A DNA stretch of 64,000 bases from Fragilaria crotonensis. Lineage: Eukaryota > Bacillariophyta > Fragilariophyceae > Fragilariales > Fragilariaceae. The DNA lies in contig JAKSYS010000019.1 of NCBI GenBank assembly GCA_022925895.1, forward strand, positions 124,001 to 188,000. The letters are read 5' to 3'. The notes under the pieces were generated by a model. It saw nothing but the letters and a program-made list of their open reading frames with translations. It had not been told where the DNA came from and did no database searches. This document shows positions 40,342-49,600 of this stretch, piece after piece. Position 1 is the stretch's first letter; each line of letters opens with the position of its first letter. A program made the position numbers and the translations under genes.

Positions 40342-41501
40342 CCGTACTCTTGGGATTCTGACAGGCGCGTACGATGCTGGATAGGAAGAAATGGGGCAAT
40401 GTGCTAACAAATCAATCAACAATCAACAATCAACGAAGTTATTACAGAAGGGAAGACGCAGCTCAACCGTTCTAAGCGAAGGTATGTACCAATTGTACTC
40501 GTACTCCGGTGTACTGAAGTACCTGTACCTGGTAGGATGGCAGATTTGCTAGTAGGATATGAGAATACTATGCATACTCCTCGTGGAGTACTCGTACTTC
40601 GCAGCTAATACTATGTCATACTACTCGTCCTGTACCTGGTACCTGGTACAGTACTGACTGTCACGCAGAACAAGACACTTTGTCATTATGCATAGGCGAC
40701 GAAGATACTATCATCAAAATGGACATTAAACTGGCATTTGACGTGTCTGCTGTCATTTTGAATGAGCCAATCGAGGAGTTATGTCTATTGATCGAGTGCT
40801 CGCCGGGGCAACGGTATTTCTTGATACAGTATGTCGTTCTGCAGTACTGGAGTACTAGTACTCCGAGCTCCGAGCTCCGAGTAGTCCAGTATTCGTTGTA
40901 AAGTAGGCGACGATTTCTGCCCCGTACACAACATCGTACTACTTGTACCTGGTACTGGTACCACAGAGTCGTAATGCTTTGGAGTTTTACTTACATACTC
41001 GAAGTACAACATACTGTACAAGTATGCAAGTAGACTACAGTATGACATATGACATCGACATATTGTTGACAAATATCATAGATATGAACCCTCGATCCGC
41101 TCGATTCCAAAATCCTGCAAGATGCAGAAATTCCAGCTTTCATCAGAACATCTGATTTTTACTTGGCGTACCCATTCCTTTTCGTTTTAATTGCAGTACC
41201 ATACTGCAGTACTGTAACTAATACTCGCAGTTCTGCAGGTCTGACGAAGAGTGTGTCGAATGATGACGAAATTAGTGTCTCAGTTGATCGGATCTACACT
41301 ATCTTCCTTTATATCGGTTCTTTCGTCACCGCGATGCACACAATCTATAGCGCTGATGCAGTCTTCTCTTTGGATTTCGGATCTTTGCTCCGCTGAGGAA
41401 TTAGAAAACACAACTCCAGACTCCAGTCCAACCAAGGCTGCCAAGTGAGCGCTATACAGACTCTCATTCCGGCCGTTTTCGACAGACATCTCCCCTTCAA
41501 C
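40342..41501. other. Intergenic region between divergent transporter genes, GTAC-rich
   Basis: About 1.16 kb. GTAC clusters lie at 40490-40660 and 40825-41055 (for example GTACCTGGTACCTGGTACAG). A repeated CTCCGAG unit lies at 40861-40880. No gene is supported. Confidence 0.5.
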
Positions 41502-43055
41502 ATGCTCCATTCCGACGTTCCATCGCGATCACTTCTTGTCCTCGTAGCATGTGCTCAAACCGTGTTATGCGCCGGAATCATCTTCGGATGGGCTAGCATC
41601 GCAGGAACTCTCTTGGTTGCCCCTTTCGAAGAGGGTGGTGCGAATCTAACGATCGACGAGACTACCTCAATTTTTTCTGTCGCGGCGTGCACGTCTTCTT
41701 TATCATGTCTTCTTCTGGGGTATGTCCTCGATTCGCGAGGACCCCGGATATGCTCGTTGGTAGCGCATTTTTTCGTGGCAGTTGGATGCTATTCATTCGC
41801 ATCTGCAACATCATATGGAGGATTTCTGATCGGAGCCAGCCTCATGGCTTTCGGAGGGCCCGGGATACAAACGGCGGTTATTCATATTGCGAACCTATTT
41901 CCGGACCAGAAATTCACCGTCATGTCTTGCATATCTGGAAGCGTCTCATTGAGCTTTGCCATTTTACCACTCTTCGACCTCCTATGGGGTCGTTATGGTG
42001 TTGGATTCCGAGTAATGTTTCGCTCCTACGTGTTTGCAATTGCGCTATCAGCACTGACAGCGCAGCTTTTGTGGCCGGACATGCCGTACGAAGAAGACAC
42101 AGATAAAGGGCAGACAACGCACGACTCTCGAAGACCATATCCACCACCAACCCCAGAGCAAGCTTTCGTTGACGCAGCTGCTCATACGCATCTAGTTGAA
42201 GCACCACTCGGTTCATATCTTCGTTCAAACTCAAGGCATCAAATGAGTCGACACCTCTCCTACCGTCAATCAGTGGTTTCGATGCTTGCCGGAAACTACG
42301 CTTCCTTGAGCCTCAAGGATCAACCATTTTGGTGCCAACTGTGCAGCGGTGTATATGCGCGGATGCTGCTAGTCTTTTGTTGCACATTTTTTATGACTAA
42401 CTTTTATGTGGCATCTTTGCCGACAGAGCTGGCTGATTTGAATCATTTTTCACCTGAGGCTCAACATGGAATTGCTCGCACCTTCACTCTGATCTCCTCG
42501 ATTGGTGTCCTAGCGGCATTTCTGATTGGTTGGCTGATGGATAAGGCAGGCCTGGTTACTTGCACCACCTTGACGATTGTCATGGGACAACTTCATATGC
42601 TGATCATCATCTTCTGTAACGACAACCCTACGGCCATGGTTGTTGGATTTTTTGTCTATACCCTGTTTCGGCAGTTTTTGTTCCCTGTCTACATCGCATG
42701 TCTATCCTCACGCTTGGGGTTCAAGTACTTCGGGATTCTTAATGGACTGGGCTTTGCAGTCTCAGGAGTGACACAGCTCTTCATTGCGGCGTTGGTGCGG
42801 ACTGTCAAAGGAACATGCTACATTGCCGCTGCAGAAGGGTGCTATCAAGGCTCTTGGAAAGAGCTGCATATCGCCCAATTGTGCCTGTTGTCGGCACTAC
42901 TGGCTGTTCCCATCACGGATGCTTACCTTGGCAGTCATACAAAACTTCCTGCGTCGCCAGAGGAATTTAGGTTGCTGGTGCAACAAGATGACTACGCTTC
43001 TGTCCACCAACATGCTGCGCCTGCAAGTGAATACGACGAAGGCATTCTGATATAG
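41502..43055 (+). CDS. SLC43-like MFS transporter
   Basis: The ATG at 41502 gives 517 residues; the upstream open frame has no ATG. Twelve membrane helices are visible in two sets of six, split by a long charged loop (about 208-275, with PPPTPEQAFVDAAA). Helix 1 has CAGIIFGWASIAGTL with the acidic loop typical of the SLC43/LAT3-like and Fmp42-like carriers. Helix 2-3 has GYVLDSRGPRICSLVAHFFV. SLC43 members move large neutral amino acids or purines. Substrate assignment is inference from family only. Confidence 0.8.
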   Translation: MLHSDVPSRSLLVLVACAQTVLCAGIIFGWASIAGTLLVAPFEEGGANLTIDETTSIFSVAACTSSLSCLLLGYVLDSRGPRICSLVAHFFVAVGCYSFASATSYGGFLIGASLMAFGGPGIQTAVIHIANLFPDQKFTVMSCISGSVSLSFAILPLFDLLWGRYGVGFRVMFRSYVFAIALSALTAQLLWPDMPYEEDTDKGQTTHDSRRPYPPPTPEQAFVDAAAHTHLVEAPLGSYLRSNSRHQMSRHLSYRQSVVSMLAGNYASLSLKDQPFWCQLCSGVYARMLLVFCCTFFMTNFYVASLPTELADLNHFSPEAQHGIARTFTLISSIGVLAAFLIGWLMDKAGLVTCTTLTIVMGQLHMLIIIFCNDNPTAMVVGFFVYTLFRQFLFPVYIACLSSRLGFKYFGILNGLGFAVSGVTQLFIAALVRTVKGTCYIAAAEGCYQGSWKELHIAQLCLLSALLAVPITDAYLGSHTKLPASPEEFRLLVQQDDYASVHQHAAPASEYDEGILI

Positions 43056-43989
43056 AGCATATTCTACTCGTTTGAACCTGGAGATCGAACGGACACAAGT
43101 ACCTCTTGGGCAGCAGTCAACTTTCGGAATCATGTGTGTGGCACAGTATAGCAAGGTTGTGGGATAGGTGCTCGACGGGCATTATCGGGGTCTCAATGCA
43201 CAAAGTTAGACTTCTATCTTACAGATCTATTCTGTCAACACGAGCACGATATGCTTGGGTTTGTGGACTTCAGCACTTTCATCGGGAGATGACAGATAAA
43301 CAAAGCCGAACGTGGCGTCGACGGCGCTCGAATTACGGGAAGATTGTCTCTAGAGTCTAGCTAGAGACATAGATCCTACACGTAAGATGACCTCGGATGG
43401 CCAATCGGTAGACGCATTAGACGAACGAAACCCAGACAACTCACGACTAGGATTACCAACACGTGTGCTATTAAAAGCCAAGCATGGAGAATGGATTATT
43501 CCAGCCTAAGGCGTACAGATCAATTCGGTTTGTTTGGCTAAGTTGGCAAGAGCGATAGAACCACTGCCATGAAGTCGCACGCATCGGATGCGAGGAGTTG
43601 TTTCTACTCTCTACTAGCGACGTGTGGGTTTTTTCTACCACTCTATTATGAGATTTGTCGATTTGTCCCACTGTATTCGTACAGTACCAGTACCTTGTAT
43701 TCAAAGGTTGGTCACAAACCCATACTTGGCAACTCTACTGGAGTACTACTCAGTACACAGGCACTGGAGTATGGTAGCCACAGCAGCTCCGTTGTAATCG
43801 GAGTATCTTGTATGCATAGTGGGATAGTGGGTCTCGTGGGAGCGTCCGACGGGATATTTTTGTGCTTCATGTTTGCTACAATGCTACAATATTCGTGAAG
43901 CGTCAAGTGAGCCCCGTCACTCGGTTACAGGAGACGCCTCATCGATTTCTCATCTGTCTCCGGTCGTTCCTGAATCGTTGTCAGTTCTA
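43056..43989. other. Intergenic region MFS / SR140, with a hairpin
   Basis: About 930 bp. A perfect 8-bp hairpin GTCTCTAG...CTAGAGAC with a 7-nt loop sits at 43346-43368. A 41-codon ATG frame at 43387 ends IIPA; it is too short to call. GTAC words lie at 43680-43750. Confidence 0.45.
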
Positions 43990-45645
43990 ATGATCCGTCG
44001 GCGTGGTGCCCCCCAGGAAGACTCTTCCGATGAGGAAGAAGACGACATGTTTTCTAAGCTGGCGAAAGATCAACATGTATCAGGAGCCACTAATTCGACA
44101 TTGACTGGCCAGAATCCTCAAGCACCCCGTTCACAACCAATCGTTCCATCAATAACGTCGTCCATGAAGCGTCACCACACTGCTATGAGTAATACTCGAA
44201 AGAAAGAAATGGATTCTCTCATCCAGGAACTAGAGGTCGAGAAATCAGCTATCCTCGGAGAACCACGCGCTTTTGTGCCGAACAAGCGAGGTTCTTACGT
44301 TGACCCCGGGGAAGAGCACCTCACAACCAATCTTTTTGTTGGTAATCTCGCTCCGACGTTGACTGAGGAGGCTATTACCGCTGTCTTCTCAAAATTCGGC
44401 GAATTGTTATCTCTTAAAGTCATGTGGCCTCGGACGGCTGAGGAACGTGATCGGAATCGCGTGTCGTGCTTTGTATGCTATCGATATCGACGACATGCCG
44501 AAGCTGCCATGGAAGCCTGTAGCGAGTCCGACCCATTCAACGTCGGACGACGACTGATGGTCCGATGGAGCAAGAATTTGCTCAACATGCAGGCAGACCA
44601 CAATGCTATCAACACGGAGTTTTCAGATGGAGCCGATGAGCGCTCATCATCGTTTAACGACAGACCGTCCAAACAATCTCCATCACCATTCTCTTATCGA
44701 GGCGAACGTCGTCGACACAGACGTCCTGCTGACGGAAACTGGGATTTAAACCCAGATGATCTCGCAGAGTTTCACACCTTGACTCGACGACAACTCTGCG
44801 CATCAAGAAAGTCTATATGCGAGGCAATGGCGTTTTGTTTTGAACACAGCAATGCCTCCGATCAGATTAGTAACCTACTAAAGGAACTTCTGCTCGAAGG
44901 GAATTGCAGTGTGGAAACGCATGTCGCTCGTTTGTATCTGCTTTCGGATGTGCTGTTCAATTCGCAACAACCTGGGATCAAGAATGCCTTTCGTTATCGC
45001 GACGCAATCGAGAAGATGGCCCCAGCTGTGTTCACAAGTCTCGGACAGCACAGCGACGCTGCTCGTGGCCGAATGACTCGTCACAAGATTCAGCTGGCAA
45101 TCCGCGCCGTTCTTGCTGCATGGACAAATTGGTCAGTTTTCGATCCCTCCTTTCTCGACGAATTAGAAGCCTGCTTTGAGGGACGAGAAATTATTAAACC
45201 CGCGCCTGTCGAGGAAGAAACGAAAGATGACGGGGAAGAGAAAGAGGAAGAAAAGGAAGAAGTAGAAGTTATTATCCTGTCCGCTCGTGGGGATTGGACA
45301 GAGGTAAACGAAGGCGATGAATCTACCGTGGAACAACCGGAGCAAGTGGTATCGGAACTTCGGCATAACCCAAAGGAAGAGCCAAAAGACGCAGCAATCC
45401 ATTCAACTGGGAATACTGACTGCACTGCGCTCGACGATAGTGATATTGATGGTGATCCTTTGGAGGATGGCGATCTGGACGAGGAAGGCCTTCGGAGACT
45501 ATATGCAATTCATGTAACTGACGATGACGACATTGATTCAAAAAAAGGTGGTGGAAGTCAGGATACAGACAATGTGGTGGATGGGTCTGATATTGATGGC
45601 GAGTCATTAAGCGAAGGGGACGACCTTGAACACACAGCCGTATAG
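43990..45645 (+). CDS. U2SURP: SR140/U2SURP-like splicing factor, RRM + CID
   Basis: The ATG at 43990 gives 551 residues. SR140 associates with the U2 snRNP. After an acidic N-terminus and a helix (MDSLIQELEVEKSAIL) comes the family-specific PGEEHLTTNLFVGNLAPTLTEE, an RRM (about 113-198; RNP2 LFVGNL, RNP1-like RVSCFVCYR). A CID domain follows (about 258-395; HVARLYLLSDVLFNSQQPGIKNAFRYRDAIEKMAPAVF, then AIRAVLAAWTNWSVFDPSFLDELEACF). The SURP module that normally lies between RRM and CID is not seen. The tail is acidic with two near-repeats (DSDIDGDPLEDGDL, GSDIDGESLSEGDDL). Its stop is 1 bp from that of the convergent UPF0598 gene. Confidence 0.88.
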   Translation: MIRRRGAPQEDSSDEEEDDMFSKLAKDQHVSGATNSTLTGQNPQAPRSQPIVPSITSSMKRHHTAMSNTRKKEMDSLIQELEVEKSAILGEPRAFVPNKRGSYVDPGEEHLTTNLFVGNLAPTLTEEAITAVFSKFGELLSLKVMWPRTAEERDRNRVSCFVCYRYRRHAEAAMEACSESDPFNVGRRLMVRWSKNLLNMQADHNAINTEFSDGADERSSSFNDRPSKQSPSPFSYRGERRRHRRPADGNWDLNPDDLAEFHTLTRRQLCASRKSICEAMAFCFEHSNASDQISNLLKELLLEGNCSVETHVARLYLLSDVLFNSQQPGIKNAFRYRDAIEKMAPAVFTSLGQHSDAARGRMTRHKIQLAIRAVLAAWTNWSVFDPSFLDELEACFEGREIIKPAPVEEETKDDGEEKEEEKEEVEVIILSARGDWTEVNEGDESTVEQPEQVVSELRHNPKEEPKDAAIHSTGNTDCTALDDSDIDGDPLEDGDLDEEGLRRLYAIHVTDDDDIDSKKGGGSQDTDNVVDGSDIDGESLSEGDDLEHTAV

Positions 45646-45646
45646 C

Positions 45647-46369
45647 CTACTCGTCAAAGACTGGCATTGCCCAACATCCTGGCTCGGCTGAGGCGGGAAG
45701 CCATGGAATGGGATAATGGGTACCACCAACGGCGAATTGTGTTCCAGAGCCAATCTTGTCACTGTGTGCGACAATGTGCTCGGATAGGGCAACAGCGACT
45801 GACGATTTTATCAGGCCATAGCATCCAGTTTTTCGGTGCAGACCCGTTCCATTTCCTAGCAGTTGATGATACAGATGACCCGTTCGCGGGGATATCGCCA
45901 AACAACTCGGATCAAATCTTTGTCTCAAAGATGCAGCGAAGTATAGCTGCCAAGTATCCGGTGTGTCTCCGCCCATGGAATGAAAGACAATCGGCGAATC
46001 GGCTGGTCGCACGAAGTTTAGCTCCACGCCACAACGAGACACATAAGGATAGTCTACACGAACGCACGTAGGAAGAAGTTCAAGATCTTGCTCTGTGGAC
46101 TCCTTGATATTGGAGATGAAAAAATCTAAAAAGGCTGGACTCTTCAGCGATGTGGCAACATTTTTTGGCTGAGTTTCCTCCAAGAAAATGCGCCCTTGAA
46201 GATCAATGTGATAAAAGTACTTCTTGGGTTTTCCGACGCCATGTTGTTCATAAAACGAGTTTGACTTCACGATTGAAGATTGCCATTGTTCTATGTACTC
46301 CTTGCTACCGCTGCATAGGAGTCGCTGACTCGTTCGTGCTTGCCATGGTCGAAACCGACCAATAATCAT
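45647..46369 (-). CDS. UPF0598 (C8orf82-like) protein, probably mitochondrial
   Basis: The ATG at 46369 gives 240 residues. UPF0598 proteins are conserved in eukaryotes with unknown function. Family phrases are YFYHIDLQGRIFLEETQPKN, FLDFFISNIK, YPYVSRCGVELNFVR, DSPIVFHSM and RTGHLYHQL. The N-terminus (MIIGRFRPWQARTSQRLL) is basic and amphipathic, like a mitochondrial presequence. A complete copia retrotransposon was inserted 64 bp upstream of the ATG, in the same orientation, so its 5' UTR or promoter is displaced by 5.5 kb and the element's 3' LTR now lies directly upstream. Confidence 0.85.
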   Translation of the reverse strand: MIIGRFRPWQARTSQRLLCSGSKEYIEQWQSSIVKSNSFYEQHGVGKPKKYFYHIDLQGRIFLEETQPKNVATSLKSPAFLDFFISNIKESTEQDLELLPTCVRVDYPYVSRCGVELNFVRPADSPIVFHSMGGDTPDTWQLYFAASLRQRFDPSCLAISPRTGHLYHQLLGNGTGLHRKTGCYGLIKSSVAVALSEHIVAHSDKIGSGTQFAVGGTHYPIPWLPASAEPGCWAMPVFDE

Positions 46370-46428
46370 GGTCAAATCGTCGGCTTGAGCCCGATGTGCT
46401 GGACCGATAAAGGTGTGAACAGTGTGAT

Positions 46429-46433
46429 AGTGG
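46429..46433. repeat. Target-site duplication AGTGG (left copy)
   Basis: Identical to 51947-51951 on the other side of the element. Confidence 0.9.
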
Positions 46434-46672
46434 TGTTGAAATTGCACCCCGATGGTCTACTTACGATAGCCTTCTTATATCCCTTGAGGATATGTCAGGG
46501 GTCAAATAGGTTGTAGATGTACAGTGTTCGATGTAATCGTTCCTAAGAGTTTTAGTAAAGTATGAGATCTTATCTCTGAATGCATTTCATGTAAATTTTC
46601 GATCTTGGGTAGTCATAGACTCAATGACTCTAATCGTGAAAATTCATCTTGAATCTCCTAAATATTCCAACA
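46434..46672 (-). repeat. 3' LTR of the copia element
   Basis: 239 bp. Identical to the other LTR except for one T near 46452. It lies 64 bp upstream of the UPF0598 start codon. Confidence 0.95.
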
Positions 46673-46694
46673 CACTCCTGCTGGACGATGATGC

Positions 46695-49600
46695 TCATGT
46701 AGCCCGCATTATACTGGCGCGAAAGTGTACAAACTTCGCTCCGACCAATGGCTTCGTCATGTAGTCGGCAATCATGGCATCGGTAGGACAGTATTCGATT
46801 GTGACTTCGTTGCGCTGGATCAGATCAGTGATATAGAAGTACTTGATATGGAAGTGCCTTGTTCGCTTCCCGGAACTTGATTTTCCATTCTCCTCGAGTT
46901 TCATCGCACTGGTATTGTCTCGATATATGATGGTCGTTTTCACGTTGTAGCCTTGCGCTACGATAAACAACTTCGACCAAAGAATCTTGGATATTACATC
47001 ATCCAAACCGACGAGTTCCGCCTCTGTGGAACTCCGAGACATAACCTTCTGCTTAGTGGACACCGAACTGAGTACACCTTTTCCAAGCGTCATAGTCGCT
47101 CCCGTATGGCTTTTATAGTCCCTGTGGACTGCAAACGAAGCGTCCACATACCATTTAATTGTTTGCGAGTCATCCGCCTCCAGAGTAGTGACGTCGTTCT
47201 GAGTTGCTTTCAAAAACAACATCAGCTTGACAAGCTTCGCCCAATCTTGTTCGGTGGGTTCTGACGTGCGAGTCGACAGAAAAGCAATTCCAGGTTGTAC
47301 GTCCTGGCGTGCACGTTTGCACAAAAACATTCCTTTCATAACAAAAGTATGAAAAATACTTGCTCGCTCTTCGTCCAACCTCTTCGACTTGGGGTCCACG
47401 ATAAACAACTTGTTCGTCCACGGGAAAGCTCCAGTACCACTCAGCGTTAACGGAAAATCCTCCACCATCGTTTTTACGTACTTCGTCATATCCAACTTCA
47501 ATACTCCCGGACTAGAGTAGTCGAGTACCATAGCCAGATAGTCATGCCGATGACCACGCACGGCCTTGACCTCTCCGATTTTATCGGAGGCATACTTCTT
47601 CTTGAGCCATTCCAAAAACTCGTCATTCACCTTCGGGTCAACGTGACTGGATTTTAGGTCGTCGACGTGCCAGGTGACAGTATGTTGCTTACCGTTCACA
47701 GTTCGGTTTGCAACACATGGATCATAAGGATTTACAACGAATCCAATAGATTCAATATCCTTGCGGAACTTCTTGTAGTAAAGTAGGGATGATTGGAGCA
47801 TGCCGTACAAGGCTTTCTCCATCGCGACATATAAGACCTTGTTGCTTCCTTCGTACACGACGTATGGAGCGTAAGTTTCATAACTTAGCTCAAGCAACAT
47901 ATCAACCAAGGGTCCTCGAATCTTCATGATGATGCGTTCGCCGATCTCTTTCTTATCAATGTCCGTTTGCACGAATGCATTCGGAATGTCAGCGGTCATA
48001 ATGTCCCGACGTTGCTTCGCATCGATCACTGCCGTGATAACAATGGATTCAGTCATTGCCGTCGGACTGGCTGCCTCATCTCGATCCATGTACTCTCTCT
48101 GAGTACTACCGTTGGCACAGGTTCGCCCTTTAATCGTACCGTCCCGCTTTTCCACGAGAAAAATCAAACTCTCCATCGCTCGTTGCCTCTCTTGTTCTGT
48201 CAATTCGGCAACCTTGATTGGCTTGAACACCACTCGCTCGTGCAACTGCTTCATTTCCTTGTACGCAGCCTCTCTGCCTTTGTTTCCAAACTTCTTGAGT
48301 CCTCTCATGAGACTGTAGGATTGTACGAAGTGGTATGCAGTTTTGCCCTGCGGATTAAAAAGCATTTCCGCCATGTGGCACATTGTTACAGCGATTACCC
48401 GTGCAGTCTCGATACTGTACTGTTCACACACGTTGTGTGCTTGGGCGTGTAGGTGATGTTGTGCTAATGTCAACTTTGTCGGCGGTCTCGATGTTCTTCC
48501 CGACCTCGTCACTCTCACGTTTTCCGTTTCCTCTGTTGGATCAGTGCGCGGATTCGCTTCTTCGGCTTCCGACTCTGGATCGTCTGTGCTTTCGCTATCC
48601 GGGTGTTCTTCTTCTTCGACGACAGTCTCTGCTTCCTCAGCCGCTTGAACTTGGTCACCTTGGATAACTTCTGCCGCCACTCCTGCATTGTTGGCATGTG
48701 GGTCTTGACCGTCATCGTCATCATCGTCATCTGACATTGCATCATCCTCGTAGTCGAGCAGATCGTCGTCGTCACCGTCGTCATAATCGTACTGACCTTC
48801 AGGTAGTTGATCATTTGGGTCGTCGTCTTGATCTTCTTCATGCTCAAAGTTTTCGTCGTCGAGGTCGTCGTCGAACTGTTCTTCGTCATAATCCACTCCT
48901 GGAATCCACGCACTGTCATAAAAGATCTGACCTGTACGGTTTTCGATCTTTAGACCGGCGGGCATATCCTCGGCCTGTGCAAGCGCGTGAACTTGACTGA
49001 CAATGGCTGGAGTAATCGGAACTGACGTGATGTTTCGCCGTGTGATGATGGAATTGGTAGGTAGATGAAGTAGTTCATGTCCACCTTGAAGATTATCTTT
49101 ATACCGGAGATAGATGCAGTCTAAACTGCGCGGCGCATTCGTGCTCGAATGTTTGGGCTCTTCGTGAGCTTGGACGTACGTCCCTAGTGCGTATCGGCAA
49201 TGTCGCGAATAGTCGAGGTTCCTTTGATGTAACATCATCCTCGGACTGTAGAACTTAGAAACTCCGTTCTTGGACGGAAAGAAATTCAGCTTCTTAGCTG
49301 ATTCTGATACCAACATTTTGACCATCGTCTTGGTCAGCTGTCTATACGGCAACCGATGATAGGTAGCCCGTACGCGTTCTTTAATAACGCGATTGTTTCG
49401 CTCTGCTTCCGGCACATGCTCTTGAGCGTTGGCAAAATTCATGACGACCTCAAATTCGTCGGCAAGCGGTTCGATAAGTGGACGGAACTCGTTATCGCAC
49501 CGAATGGTTGTCACCTGAAAACCGCCAGCGTTGTATACGCGAAAAACTTGTCCAAGTACTTCGCGATAGATTTCAGCCGTTTGATGCTTGACATATTGCG

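Noticed and set aside
43387-43512. 41-codon ATG frame ending LLKAKHGEWIIPA
   Set aside because: Too short to support; resemblance to a Nudix-like phrase is not enough.
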